This document shows, piece after piece, positions 42,655 to 50,707 of a stretch of 64,000 nucleotides of DNA. The DNA lies in contig NZ_FOCV01000012.1 of the NCBI RefSeq assembly GCF_900110205.1, positions 124,001 through 188,000 of the forward strand. The letters are read 5' to 3'. Position numbers and translations under genes: made by a program. The stretch's first letter is position 1; the number at the start of each line of letters is the position of its first letter. Source of the DNA: Rhizobium tibeticum. Lineage in GTDB: Bacteria; Pseudomonadota; Alphaproteobacteria; Rhizobiales; Rhizobiaceae. Below the pieces are notes generated by a model that was not told the DNA's origin, did no database searches, and saw only the letters and a list, made by a program, of their open reading frames with translations.

Positions 42655-43218
42655 ATGTCGCTGCGATTGGTGGGCATTGCCGGTAGTTTCAACCGTCCGT
42701 CCAAGACCTATGCCCTGGTCGAGCATATTGCCGGGCTTGCCGCTGCAAACTATGGCTTTTCCTCGAAAATCTACGATCTCAAGGACGTTGGCCCATCTTT
42801 GGGCACTGCCCTATGGCGCAGCGAGCTGGATGAACAGGCCAGCCAGGTTCTCGATGATATCGTCAAGGCGGATGTCCTGGTTGTCGGCTCGCCGACCTAC
42901 AAAGGATCTTATCCCGGCCTTTTCAAGCATCTGATCGATCTTATCGAGCCGAGCGAACTCCGCTCCAAGCCGATCATCATCTCTGCGACCGGTGGCGGGG
43001 ATCGCCATGCCCTGATTGTCGAGCATCAACTGCGGCCACTGTTCGGCTTCTTCATGGCCCATACGCTGCCGACGGCCGTCTATGCCTCGGACCGCGATTT
43101 CGTCGACTACAAAGTCGTCTCCGAGGCGCTGTCTGGCCGCATCGGCTCTGTCGTCGATGAGTTGGCTGCCTTCTCCTTCCTCCCGTCGGCAAAGGCCACG
43201 CTTCAGGCCGCCGAGTGA
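42655..43218 (+). CDS. NADPH-dependent FMN reductase family protein
   Basis: A 187-residue flavodoxin-like reductase. It has the N-terminal flavin-phosphate loop GIAGSFNRPSKTYALVEHI (about residues 8-26), VVGSPTYKGSYPGLFKHLID and ISATGGGDRHALIVEHQLRP, as in MsuE/SsuE-type enzymes that supply FMNH2 to two-component monooxygenases. An LLM monooxygenase gene lies 2.2 kb downstream on the same strand, and a sulfur-scavenging role is a fair inference. GGAGAG precedes the ATG. Confidence 0.88.
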   Translation: MSLRLVGIAGSFNRPSKTYALVEHIAGLAAANYGFSSKIYDLKDVGPSLGTALWRSELDEQASQVLDDIVKADVLVVGSPTYKGSYPGLFKHLIDLIEPSELRSKPIIISATGGGDRHALIVEHQLRPLFGFFMAHTLPTAVYASDRDFVDYKVVSEALSGRIGSVVDELAAFSFLPSAKATLQAAE

Positions 43219-43237
43219 GATCTGGGGGGATGGTGAC

Positions 43238-43408
43238 ATGGACAGTGTGGAGAAGACGCCGATGGGAAGCGAGCTTTGGAGCGTCTTCGACTTTGCTCGC
43301 CGTTATCGGCTGACGGTGCGCGAGCAAAACCGTCTGCTGATGCTGTTCGGCCCCGTCGCCAGCGCCGCGGACTTGCTTTCGAATGCGAGGCGAAACCAGT
43401 TGATATGA
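43238..43408 (+). CDS. Small hypothetical protein, 56 residues
   Basis: ATG 43238 follows a G-rich ribosome site (TGGGGGGATGG) 20 bases after the FMN reductase stop. The product (MDSVEKTPMGSELWSVFDFA, then RRYRLTVREQNRLLMLFGP and ASAADLLSNARR) is a soluble, helical protein of a type found in rhizobia with no known function. It is likely co-transcribed with the reductase. Confidence 0.65.
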   Translation: MDSVEKTPMGSELWSVFDFARRYRLTVREQNRLLMLFGPVASAADLLSNARRNQLI

Positions 43409-43430
43409 CAAGGTAAACAAGGAGAAGCCG

Positions 43431-43589
43431 ATGCTGCAGTCTCTTCTTTTATGGCTACGGTGGGCCGTCCTCGGGCCTCCGCAACTGACGGCGAGCGCAC
43501 CGCGCGTCGAGTTGCAAAGTGACGGCGAGCCGACGGCCCGCGACTATGAAATCTACTATTGGAACCCATCTCCGGGGCCCTGGTACTGA
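43431..43589 (+). CDS. Small hypothetical protein, 52 residues
   Basis: ATG 43431 follows GGAGAAGCCG. The product starts with a short hydrophobic stretch (MLQSLLLWLRWAVLGPP) and ends in an aromatic tail (YEIYYWNPSPGPWY). No family is recognised. It lies between two other tiny genes in the same direction, with good spacing and ribosome sites, which is the argument for reality. Confidence 0.5.
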   Translation: MLQSLLLWLRWAVLGPPQLTASAPRVELQSDGEPTARDYEIYYWNPSPGPWY

Positions 43590-43598
43590 GGGGTCATC

Positions 43599-43730
43599 AT
43601 GGCCGTTTTCGATGATCGCCGCATCGCTCCGCGAAGCCGGCTTGTAGGTGTTGTGGCAGATATGGCCGCTTCTGTGGCCACGGTACTCGCCTTCGTCTTT
43701 CTCTTCGCGATCACTCTCGGCGTTCTCTAG
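43599..43730 (+). CDS. Small single-pass membrane protein, 43 residues
   Basis: ATG 43599 lies 9 bases after the preceding stop. The product has a charged N-terminus (MAVFDDRRIAPRSR) and one membrane segment (about residues 24-43, VATVLAFVFLFAITLGVL). Too short for database-style recognition; support is the operon-like spacing and the protein-like composition. Confidence 0.45.
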   Translation: MAVFDDRRIAPRSRLVGVVADMAASVATVLAFVFLFAITLGVL

Positions 43731-43766
43731 CAACAGATAGCTCACACGACGCGATAAGGATTGATG

Positions 43767-44366
43767 ATGACGCCAGTACTTATTCTTCCCGGGCTCTTCG
43801 GATCAGAGGATGCGCATTGGCAAACCGCCTGGCTGCGGGATCATCCCGAGAGTCGGCTCGTCCATCAGGACAACTGGGATCATCCGCACCTGAGTATCTG
43901 GCGGGCAAGGCTCGAGGCCGTGCTCGAAGAGGTCGGCGAGGCCTACATCGTGGCCCATAGCTTAGGATGTCTGCTTGCAGCGAGCCTCGCCGGGCGGCCT
44001 GCCGCAGCACGGGTGCGGGGAGCACTCCTCGTGGCGCCGTGCGATCTGCCGGCGACCGAGAAGCTTCATCCCCGCCAGATTGGTTTCGGCACGATGCCGA
44101 CGGCTAAGCTGCCGTTTCCGAGCATCGTCGTCGGCAGCCTGAACGATCATTACATGTCGCTCGACCGCCTGACGCTCTTCGCCCGTCTCTGGGGCAGCGA
44201 GTTGCGCAACGCCGGTCTGGCCGGACACATCAATGTCGCCAGCGGCTATGGCCGTTGGCCGGGCGGCTACCGTGTTTTCGAAGCGCTGAAAGCCAGGACC
44301 CGCCATCTCGATAAGATACCGCAGAAAAAGCCGTCTCTCGGCAGAGAGATCTCGTCCGTGTGGTAG
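43767..44366 (+). CDS. RBBP9/YdeN-family alpha/beta hydrolase
   Basis: A 199-residue hydrolase. The first strand VLILPGLFGSEDAHWQTAWL, the nucleophile elbow VAHSLGCLLAAS (GxSxG-like HSLG) and the late His in GHINVASGYGRWPGG give the catalytic set of the RBBP9 family. The substrate is unknown. Three starts lie in tandem (TTG 43761, ATG 43764, ATG 43767); AAGGA at 43756-43760 best fits ATG 43767. Confidence 0.85.
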   Translation: MTPVLILPGLFGSEDAHWQTAWLRDHPESRLVHQDNWDHPHLSIWRARLEAVLEEVGEAYIVAHSLGCLLAASLAGRPAAARVRGALLVAPCDLPATEKLHPRQIGFGTMPTAKLPFPSIVVGSLNDHYMSLDRLTLFARLWGSELRNAGLAGHINVASGYGRWPGGYRVFEALKARTRHLDKIPQKKPSLGREISSVW

Positions 44367-44374
44367 AGGATCTC

Positions 44375-44650
44375 ATGGCGTCGCCAAGCCGATTATCGAC
44401 GATATCGGGTGGAACTCGCCGGCGGACACTTCGTCGTCGTGCGTGGGTTCTCCTCGAATACGCGCATGATCTGGACGACAAATCTGACGCGTCGCAGATC
44501 GAGAAGCTTTGTCAAATGATCGACAGAATGAGCGTGGATATTGTTGCGGCTGATAAGGCGAGCTTTGCGGCTATCCTTCATCAGGCGATCGTTTTGACGC
44601 AGGTGCTTGAACAGCGGCTGAAAACGGCTAGACAATTCACCCGTCATTGA
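44375..44650 (+). CDS. Small hypothetical helical protein
   Basis: The frame from ATG 44375 (AGAGGA upstream) or GTG 44360, inside the hydrolase stop, encodes about 91-96 residues. An Arg/Ser-rich start is followed by an amphipathic region (LLEYAHDLDDKSDASQIEKL, IVAADKASFAAILHQAIVLT). No family is recognised. It is packed between the hydrolase and the peroxiredoxin in the same direction. Confidence 0.5.
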   Translation: MASPSRLSTISGGTRRRTLRRRAWVLLEYAHDLDDKSDASQIEKLCQMIDRMSVDIVAADKASFAAILHQAIVLTQVLEQRLKTARQFTRH

Positions 44651-44687
44651 AAACCAACGCCATTTTTACCAACAAGGGTCAACGCTC

Positions 44688-45347
44688 ATGAGCCTCCGCA
44701 TCAACGATATTGCACCTGATTTTACCGCTGACACCACGCAGGGTCCCATCCAATTTCACGACTGGATCGGTGATGGCTGGGCGGTGCTCTTCTCGCACCC
44801 AAAGAACTTCACGCCGGTTTGCACGACCGAGCTCGGCGCGATGGCAGGACTGGAGCCCGAATTCCGCAAGCGCGGCGCCAAGATAATCGGCATCTCCGTG
44901 GATCCTGTGGAAAGCCACGGCAAGTGGAAGAACGACATCAAGACGGCGACCGGCTTCGATGTCGAGTATCCGTTGATCGGCGACAATGACCTGAAGGTCG
45001 CCAAGCTCTACGACATGCTGCCCGCTGGAGCCGGAGAAACGTCGGAGGGGCGCACGCCGGCGGACAATGCGACCGTCCGTTCGGTCTTCATCATCGGTCC
45101 CGACAAGAAGATCAAGCTGATCCTCACCTATCCGATGACGACGGGCAGAAACTTCAACGAGATACTCCGCGCGATCGATTCCATCCAGCTGACCGCAAAG
45201 CATCAGGTTGCGACGCCGGCGAACTGGCAGCAGGGCGAGGACGTCATCATCACGGCTGCCGTTTCGAACGAGGACGCGGCAACCCGCTTCGGTTCGTTTG
45301 ACACGGTATTGCCGTACCTGCGCAAGACCAAGCAGCCGCAGGCGTAG
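44688..45347 (+). CDS. 1-Cys peroxiredoxin (Prx6 type)
   Basis: A 219-residue Prx6-type peroxiredoxin that reduces peroxides. The peroxidatic Cys45 sits in HPKNFTPVCTTELGAM. The Prx6 C-terminal dimer and arm region is present (ILTYPMTTGRNFNEILRAID, then WQQGEDVIITAAVSN). No resolving Cys in the usual 2-Cys position is seen. Its place next to a flavin reductase and a flavin monooxygenase suggests it removes peroxide formed by uncoupled flavin chemistry; that is inference. Confidence 0.93.
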   Translation: MSLRINDIAPDFTADTTQGPIQFHDWIGDGWAVLFSHPKNFTPVCTTELGAMAGLEPEFRKRGAKIIGISVDPVESHGKWKNDIKTATGFDVEYPLIGDNDLKVAKLYDMLPAGAGETSEGRTPADNATVRSVFIIGPDKKIKLILTYPMTTGRNFNEILRAIDSIQLTAKHQVATPANWQQGEDVIITAAVSNEDAATRFGSFDTVLPYLRKTKQPQA

Positions 45348-45387
45348 TCTTCGGGCAGGGCAGGTATAGGACAAGACGGGAGGCTTG

Positions 45388-46719
45388 ATGGCACAGGAGC
45401 GGCAATTGCACCTAGGCGCCTTCATGCGCCCTGTCAGCCTGCATACAGGGGCCTGGCGCTACCCCGGCGCCTATCGAGACGCGAACTTCAACTTCAAGCA
45501 CTTGAAGGAGTTTGCGCAAAAGCTGGAGGCGGCGAAGTTCGACGCCTTCTTCATGGCCGACCACCTTGCCGTGCTCAACATGCCCGTGGAGGCTCTGAAG
45601 AGAAGCCAGACGGTAACCTCCTTCGAGCCGTTCACGCTGCTGTCGGCGCTTGCCGCCGTCACTGATCGGATCGGCCTCATTGCGACGGCCTCGACGACTT
45701 TCGACGAGCCCTATCACGTTGCCCGCCGCTTCGCTTCTCTCGACCATATCAGCGCCGGGCGGGCGGGCTGGAACATCGTAACGACGGCCAATCCCGATGC
45801 CGCGCTGAATTTCGGCCTCGAGGAACATGTCGAGCATGGCGAGCGCTACCACCGCGCCCGGGAATTCTACGACGTCGTTACCGGGCTCTGGGACAGCTTT
45901 GCCGACGACGCCTTTACGCGCGATGTGGAAAGTGGCCAGTTCTTCGATCCAGCCAGAATGCATGTCCTCAATCACAAGGGCGAGGAGCTTAGCGTGCGTG
46001 GCCCGCTCAACATCGCCCGCCCGCCGCAGGGCTGGCCGGTGATCGTGCAGGCGGGTCAATCCGAGCCAGGCCGCCAGCTTGCCGCCGAGACAGCAGAAGT
46101 CGTCTTCTGTTCGCCGCGCGACCTACCGGCCGCGCAGGCGCTCTATGCCGATATCAAGGGGCGCATGACCGCGATCGGCCGGGATCCTCACAATGTCAAG
46201 ATTCTGCCGGCCGCCTTCATCGTTATCGGCGACAGCGTCGAGGAGGCGCGCGCGAAGCGGGCGCGTCTCGATAGCCTCGTTCACTATGACAGCGCCATCG
46301 CCTCCCTCTCGATCGCTCTCGGCCACGATGCTTCGGGCTTCGATCCGGATGGGCCGTTGCCTGACATAGCGGAGACGAATGCCAGCAAGACTGGCCGCAC
46401 GCAGGTGCTGAAGCTTGCCCAAGAGGATCAGTTGACCGTTCGGCAGTTGGCGCAGCGCTATGGCGGCTACTCCGGCCTTGCCTTCGTAGGAACGCCGGAA
46501 ACGATTGCCGACCAGATGACGAAATGGCTGGTGGAGTGCGGTAGCGACGGTTTCAATGTCGTCTTCCCGTATCTTCCCCAAGGTCTCGGCGATGTCGTCG
46601 ATCGGCTCGTACCCGAGCTGCAGCGGCGAGGGATTTTCAGGCTGGATTACGAGGGCACGACACTGCGTGAACACCTTGGCCTTCCTCGACCCACCAACAG
46701 ATTTTTTGCAAGTCCCTGA
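45388..46719 (+). CDS. LLM-class flavin-dependent monooxygenase (NtaA/SnaA/DmoA type)
   Basis: A 443-residue luciferase-like monooxygenase. It starts LHLGAFMRPVSLHTGAWRYP, then FDAFFMADHLAV, TASTTFDEPYHVARRFASLD, AGRAGWNIVTTANPDAALNF and PVIVQAGQSEPGRQLAAE, as in the NtaA/SnaA/DmoA branch. These enzymes use reduced FMN from a partner reductase to oxidise organic sulfur or amine compounds. The reductase gene at 42655 is a likely partner. The substrate is not predictable. Confidence 0.9.
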   Translation: MAQERQLHLGAFMRPVSLHTGAWRYPGAYRDANFNFKHLKEFAQKLEAAKFDAFFMADHLAVLNMPVEALKRSQTVTSFEPFTLLSALAAVTDRIGLIATASTTFDEPYHVARRFASLDHISAGRAGWNIVTTANPDAALNFGLEEHVEHGERYHRAREFYDVVTGLWDSFADDAFTRDVESGQFFDPARMHVLNHKGEELSVRGPLNIARPPQGWPVIVQAGQSEPGRQLAAETAEVVFCSPRDLPAAQALYADIKGRMTAIGRDPHNVKILPAAFIVIGDSVEEARAKRARLDSLVHYDSAIASLSIALGHDASGFDPDGPLPDIAETNASKTGRTQVLKLAQEDQLTVRQLAQRYGGYSGLAFVGTPETIADQMTKWLVECGSDGFNVVFPYLPQGLGDVVDRLVPELQRRGIFRLDYEGTTLREHLGLPRPTNRFFASP

Positions 46720-47079
46720 ACTGCGATAATGGCGGAAGAGATGTCGGACGAATTGTGCTGTACGTGGCGTCCGGCATTTTCCGTTATCATATTGAAAATA
46801 ATTAGCAATGTTATTTCAAGCCGTGCTGATTGGCTATAATTGCGCCTGCAACTGACTCCCAACGTGGGGAACGACTTGTCAAGAAACTTTCAGCTTCCGC
46901 ACCGCTCTCGACTTTTGAGGGAAGATAGTCCCCATATGCGTACGACTGTCCACCACGAGAGAACGCTCATTGCGACAGGTTCCCCATCATCAGCTGGCTC
47001 CCTTGTGCCAGCATTTGCAGCGCATAAATCGGGTAAGCGTTCGTCGGCGGTCATTTATTTCTACTTCCCTGCGTAATAC
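46720..47079. other. Intergenic region at the core/accessory boundary
   Basis: About 360 bases with no supported gene; the part at 46785-46835 is AT-rich. Gene content changes here from ordinary metabolism to short, poorly conserved genes. No tRNA or clear direct repeat was seen at this border. Confidence 0.45.
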
Positions 47080-47110
47080 CCCTCGCATCTACCTAATGGC
47101 GCGATACATT
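47080..47110 (+). promoter_or_regulatory. Conserved element upstream of lipoprotein copy 1
   Basis: CCCTCGCATC followed by TACCTAATGGCGCGATACATT lies 72 bases before the lipoprotein start. Two other lipoprotein copies carry a closely similar block 71 bases before their starts (50402, 56167). Constant spacing points to a shared promoter or leader. This copy is the most diverged. Confidence 0.5.
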
Positions 47111-47151
47111 GCTGCCTGCAGCGTAAACCGCCCTGGCAAGGAGAAGCAAGG

Positions 47152-47334
47152 ATGAGCAGATTTCGTGCTTTAGTAGCAGCCGGAGCGATTATTAGTCTTT
47201 CGGCGCTCACATCGGCATGCTCGACTCCCCCGAACTCGATGGGCTCCGCATCAGGCTATCAGCCTGGAGATTCATTGAATCGAGCCTGCGCGGATGGCTT
47301 CAGGCCCAGCGACGGCCGCTCGTGCAGTTACTGA
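47152..47334 (+). CDS. Small lipoprotein, paralogous family copy 1
   Basis: A 60-residue lipoprotein. It starts MSRFRALVAAGAIISLSAL with lipobox LTSAC (Cys23), then a short variable Pro/Ser region and a conserved tail ACADGFRPSDGRSCSY with two cysteines. Copies 2 and 3 at 50473 and 56238 share the signal sequence and tail. GGAGAAGCAAG precedes ATG 47152. Function unknown; the two tail cysteines could form a disulfide in the periplasm. Confidence 0.8.
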   Translation: MSRFRALVAAGAIISLSALTSACSTPPNSMGSASGYQPGDSLNRACADGFRPSDGRSCSY

Positions 47335-47369
47335 CGGGCGGTGCCCATGGTAAGCAGATAACTGACATA

Positions 47370-47561
47370 TCACTGTTCTCGTCCATCCGATTTCTTGATG
47401 TCATCCCAATACGGATAATGCTCGGCACACCACCATCGCGTTTCAACGCCCTTGGAAGAGGCGTGGCCGAAGCCTCCCCACTTCCCGCATCCCTCCACAC
47501 AGCAGTAGTGGTTTACGTGAATGTTGGCGCCAGGCGCCTTTGAGTGGTTTTCGATGCTCAT
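47370..47561 (-). CDS. Small Cys/His-rich protein
   Basis: A 63-residue protein with a compact metal-site-like pattern: HVNHYCCVEGCGKWGGFGHA, then WWCAEHYPYW (C-C-x3-C ... C-x2-H). It resembles small phage or plasmid zinc-finger-like proteins found in rhizobia. Start ATG 47561 has GGAATC upstream and lies at the end of the damaged zinc-ribbon gene, so the two were probably one operon. Confidence 0.6.
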   Translation of the reverse strand: MSIENHSKAPGANIHVNHYCCVEGCGKWGGFGHASSKGVETRWWCAEHYPYWDDIKKSDGREQ

Positions 47562-47821
47562 CGCGACAGATTCCTACCATCAATCGCGCGCCCTGAGAGC
47601 CGCATTTGCATCGCATGAGACCTGCGACCTGGCCTAGCGTCAATCCTTTTCGAACTTCCTTTGTATCTCCTACCGTCGACGGGTTTGCGCCGCTTGCACT
47701 GTGGGCATGGGGCGAGCAACGCCTCATATTGCGCAAGTTCGCAAAGAGTTCGTTCCTGGTCAGGCTTTGGCGCCGGAGAAGGGATGCCAAGTAATTGCTC
47801 GGCTGAATGATCACTGGACAG
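47540..47821 (-). pseudogene. Frameshifted zinc-ribbon-like protein gene
   Basis: On the minus strand one frame reads DHSAEQLLGIPSPAPKPDQE then LCELAQYEALLAPCPQCKRR. The continuation expected for such a protein, LTLGQVAGLMRCKCGSQGAR then LMVG, is in the next frame from about 47650. The two Cys pairs (CPQC, CKC) suggest a zinc ribbon. There is no ATG at the expected start, where CTG stands at 47821. Ends are approximate. Confidence 0.4.
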
Positions 47822-48367
47822 TCGCCTTGCGCGAGGCGGGCCGCCAACGAAACCGGATCACAACGACAAAAGGGAGGGAGGAAGCCTACTTTTGTTCCTT
47901 AAAATATGCAGCAAAATCAATCACATGAGGCGGATACTGGCGGAGAGGTGTCGTTACATCTGGCGTGAAGTCATTGATATTGGCTACGTCTATTTTTGCT
48001 GTAATGGAGCATACCCCCAGGTATGCCCCCGTTTTCTAAATCATCTCAGCCAGCGCCACGACGTGCACAGTTTCCCCACCCAACGCCACGTGTCTAGCTT
48101 ACCAGTAGCACCGCTTCGAATGAGCACCAGATTGCCGGAAACGGGTGTCAGGTTTGGGCTCACCCAGTGCATCTTACCATCGACGCGGATCGCATCGTGC
48201 CTTCCGTTTGTGGCTTTGCATAAGCTCGTGTCGTCCGTATTCTTCGCAAATCCAAACGGCGAAACCGACTTTCCAGGCGCGGTCGAGCATCACAAGATTG
48301 GTGACGCGGGATCGATGGCGGATGCGATTTTGGCAACGTGGGTGAACGGATAAACAGCCTCAGTGGC
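47822..48367. other. Long gene-poor stretch with possible coding debris
   Basis: About 545 bases. On the minus strand 48041-48289 is an 83-codon stretch open without a start codon, with protein-like sequence (GRHDAIRVDGKMHWVSPNLT then PVSGNLVLIRSG). This may be the remains of a decayed gene. Nothing else is supported. Palindrome-like GGGGGCATACCTGGGGGTATGC-type symmetry occurs near 48008-48029. Confidence 0.35.
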
Positions 48368-48595
48368 CTAAACAAGCTCTGCCGACAGCAGCGCCTTCTC
48401 AAAGCGCTCGCGCGCGAGATCCGGCGATCCTCGACCGCGGATTGCCGCGAGGATCGCCGCCACGGCCTTGTCGAAGTTACGATCTTTTGCTTCTGGCCAA
48501 CTGGCGGTCATGAACTCTTTTGCCGCCAGCGGTCCAAAGATCAAAGTGCCGCCGGCGCGGATCGGTCGATCCCATAGTACAATGTTCACTTGCAT
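48368..48595 (-). CDS. DUF982-family protein (1)
   Basis: A 75-residue protein with the DUF982 pattern common in rhizobia: LWDRPIRAGG, FGPLAAKEFMTASWPEAKDR, AVAAILAAIRGRGSPDLARE, FEKALLSAELV. AAGGA lies one base from ATG 48595 and eight from GTG 48589, so the GTG (two codons in) may be the real start. A second DUF982 gene lies at 55256. Function unknown. Confidence 0.72.
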   Translation of the reverse strand: MQVNIVLWDRPIRAGGTLIFGPLAAKEFMTASWPEAKDRNFDKAVAAILAAIRGRGSPDLARERFEKALLSAELV

Positions 48596-48747
48596 GTCCT
48601 TATTGTTTTTCTACTAAAAGCATAATGCAAGTTGAGCTCGGAGTCTAATGACGGTGTCGTGTGAGAATGTCCGGACGGGCAACCTCTCGACGAAAACGAA
48701 CCGGCTTCCATGTATCGAAGTCAGGAAAACTCAAGGAGTTTAGGGGT

Positions 48748-48936
48748 ATGGATGGCGAAATCCCCGTCTTTATCAGCCCGAGGGACGTCGAAATTGAAGG
48801 CAACGGCCGGTATCAGCATGCTGATACAGGCACTGGACTTCTACACTGAGGCAGCGACAGCTCGGGCCGCTTTCGCAATCGCGGCACACGAAGCGGGGCT
48901 GCACATTCTGCCTGACGATGGCGAGAAAATGCAAAA
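48748..48936 (+). pseudogene. Frameshifted small gene
   Basis: From ATG 48748 (AAGGAG upstream) the frame reads MDGEIPVFISPRDVEIEGNG and soon stops at 48847. The neighbouring frame continues with GISMLIQALDFYTEAATARA, AFAIAAHEAGLHILPDDG. One missing or extra base near 48810 would join them. The family is not recognised. The 3' end is approximate; a hairpin follows at 48937. Confidence 0.4.
48810..48827. repeat. Perfect 18-bp palindrome
   Basis: GTATCAGCATGCTGATAC is a perfect inverted repeat with no spacer. It coincides with the inferred frameshift site of the surrounding pseudogene. It may be chance, a protein-binding site or a lesion hotspot. Confidence 0.5.
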
Positions 48937-48961
48937 GAAGCCCCGCAGGGCGCGGGGCTTC
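48937..48961. terminator. GC-rich hairpin, terminator-like
   Basis: GAAGCCCCGC (48937-48946) and GCGGGGCTTC (48952-48961) form a perfect 10-bp stem with a 5-base loop. A T-run follows only on the minus strand (CTTTTGC), but it also lies at the end of the plus-strand pseudogene. Confidence 0.6.
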
Positions 48962-49037
48962 AGAAATGATGAGCAGCGCCCTAGAGCGGGCGACGGCGGA
49001 AAGTACGCCTCATGGAGGGCGGGTTCAAGGTAAGCAA

Positions 49038-50075
49038 ATGATTGTCGCTCCTCGACGTATCACGCGACGGCGGCCGCATTTCATCGCAATGATGCTACTG
49101 CCGTTCTTTCTTATTTGCGGATTGCCAAAGGTTGCAATCGCAGATCCCGTTACCGATGACGGTCGTGCCTTGATAACGGCCATAGGGAAGAACGATTTTC
49201 TTGGCGCTCGCACTATCTTACGTCGCGGGAATGTCGACGGAAATGGATTTGCCGATGGGCGATTCAAGCGGAGCTTTGTGAAGGAAGCTCTGTACGCGCA
49301 GGCCGATGATCGTTTGATTGACCTGCTGATGGAGAACGGCGCGGACCAAGAGGGATGGGACTATTTCGCCGGTCGTTCCTCCAGTGCTTATGCTGTCGCC
49401 GTCGGGGGAGTCAAAAGACGCGGTGCTGAATCTACGGTTCGGATCATAAGGGCGCTAAGGAGTAAAAAGTTCGAACATATCCGGGGGGTGAAAGAGAACA
49501 TAAGTCTCCTTTCAGTTAACGGGCTTCCCTACCCAGACTTCCTCTCCATCGTTGACGAGTTGGCTGCCGGTGGAATCGACCTGAAGGGAGAGTTCCGCAA
49601 CGGGACGCTCAAGATGGTGCGAGTTTTCGATACCGGCTTGGAGGCCACTTGGCCGTATCTTCTCAAAATAATTGATGTGAATGAGGCCGATGCGTGGGGA
49701 AATACCATTACGAGCGTATACGCTGGGGCCAATTGCACGGTGGAGAGTTGGCAGGACGACAATCCAATTTGGTTTTGCAACGAGGATCCTGCCAGGTTGA
49801 GGAAGATTGAAACCGCCGTCCGTTCGCCGGGGTTTAAGGGAGACACCCTTCTGCTAAAGGCCGGAGGCTGGACCACGTTTGACTATCTGGGCTTCACATC
49901 TGGTCAAACTGGGAGTTGCTTCAGCATCCCACGCGACGTCAGTCCTGTTCAGGATGAAATTCAGGACTTCGTGAAATCCAGCTTCTCTGGAGAACTGTCG
50001 CAATGGATACCGGTGAAAGACCCGTCATGTTCGGTGCGCGGTTCGACTGTCATTTGCAAATGCCTGAGGCCGTAA
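49038..50075 (+). CDS. Secreted ankyrin-like hypothetical protein
   Basis: A 345-residue protein. A basic start is followed by a hydrophobic signal segment (about 16-34, FIAMMLLPFFLICGLPKVA, AIADP cleavage region). The N-terminal third has ankyrin-like helix pairs (ALITAIGKNDFLGARTILRR, RLIDLLMENGADQEG). The C-terminal part has four or more cysteines (CTVESWQDDNPIWFC, SCSVRGSTVICKC). ATG 49038 follows AAGGTAAGCAA; the frame is open further upstream without support. Codon use looks less GC3-rich than the core genes, hinting at transfer. Function unknown. Confidence 0.65.
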   Translation: MIVAPRRITRRRPHFIAMMLLPFFLICGLPKVAIADPVTDDGRALITAIGKNDFLGARTILRRGNVDGNGFADGRFKRSFVKEALYAQADDRLIDLLMENGADQEGWDYFAGRSSSAYAVAVGGVKRRGAESTVRIIRALRSKKFEHIRGVKENISLLSVNGLPYPDFLSIVDELAAGGIDLKGEFRNGTLKMVRVFDTGLEATWPYLLKIIDVNEADAWGNTITSVYAGANCTVESWQDDNPIWFCNEDPARLRKIETAVRSPGFKGDTLLLKAGGWTTFDYLGFTSGQTGSCFSIPRDVSPVQDEIQDFVKSSFSGELSQWIPVKDPSCSVRGSTVICKCLRP

Positions 50076-50286
50076 GGCAGGTCTGCGAAGGATGCCGCAC
50101 GAGATCGTGGATTATCGACGATGAAACTCCCAATGTTCGCGCCACATCTGGCACAGACAGCGGATGGGCGTTCATGCCAGCAAGAAAAGCAACCTGTAAA
50201 TCTTCGCGACGCCACCCAGCCTCGGGGTCTAAAGGCTGCGTGGATTGGACATATGCAAGGGCTGCTAGAGTAGCCCTGTCAACCAT
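50050..50286 (-). CDS. Hypothetical protein with possible helix-turn-helix
   Basis: A 78-residue frame with GGGAAGG upstream of ATG 50286. It reads MVDRATLAALAYVQSTQPLD, then DLQVAFLAGMNAHPLSVPDV and ARTLGVSSSIIHDLVRH, the last resembling a helix-turn-helix (ARTLGVS...). Its 3' end overlaps the convergent ankyrin-like gene by 26 bases. No family is recognised. Confidence 0.4.
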   Translation of the reverse strand: MVDRATLAALAYVQSTQPLDPEAGWRREDLQVAFLAGMNAHPLSVPDVARTLGVSSSIIHDLVRHPSQTCLTASGICK

Positions 50287-50401
50287 TCAAAACACCTTCC
50301 CAAAATAGACCCATGCCGCCGGCACGGATGCCGAAGGCTTTCGAAGGTCTCCTCTTGGTTGCGGCGTCGGCCGTCCTAGGGCGGTCAAGTATTCGTGATA
50401 G

Positions 50402-50432
50402 CCCTAGCATCCGGTTGATGGGGCGGCATTTT
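50402..50432 (+). promoter_or_regulatory. Conserved element upstream of lipoprotein copy 2
   Basis: CCCTAGCATCCGGTTGATGG then GGCGGCATTTT, 71 bases before ATG 50473. It matches 56167-56197 closely, and the match extends upstream through GGGCGGTCAAGT(A/G)TTCGTGA. Confidence 0.6.
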
Positions 50433-50472
50433 CACGTCAAGGACGCAAAGTCGCCACGGCGAGGGTTTCCAT

Positions 50473-50658
50473 ATGAGCAGATTTCAGGCATTTGTAGCAG
50501 CTGGAATGCTGATCGGTCTGGCTGCGATTACTTCAGCGTGTACGACGGCGCCGCGAAACCCAAACCCGCCTGATTATCAGTACCAGCCGAGGACTTCCGT
50601 GAATCCAGCTTGCGCGGGTGGGTTCAGGCCGAGCAATGAGCGTTCTTGTAGTTACTGA
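50473..50658 (+). CDS. Small lipoprotein, paralogous family copy 2
   Basis: A 61-residue lipoprotein. It starts MSRFQAFVAAGMLIGLAAI with lipobox ITSAC (Cys23), a Pro-rich middle (RNPNPPDYQYQPRTSVNP) and the tail ACAGGFRPSNERSCSY. It is closest to copy 3. GAGGG lies upstream of ATG 50473 with the shared ATATGAGCAG start context. Confidence 0.8.
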   Translation: MSRFQAFVAAGMLIGLAAITSACTTAPRNPNPPDYQYQPRTSVNPACAGGFRPSNERSCSY

Positions 50659-50707
50659 CCGGGTTAGGAGTGTTCTGTCGCACCTAGGATCCTATGCTGA
50701 TCGGCCG

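Noticed and set aside
50313..50573. Plus-strand open frames upstream of lipoprotein copies 2 and 3 that look alike (RSS.R..P.I.LM.RHF)
   Set aside because: The likeness follows from the conserved DNA element; the relative frame is not kept in copy 1, so a regulatory element is more likely than a conserved leader peptide.
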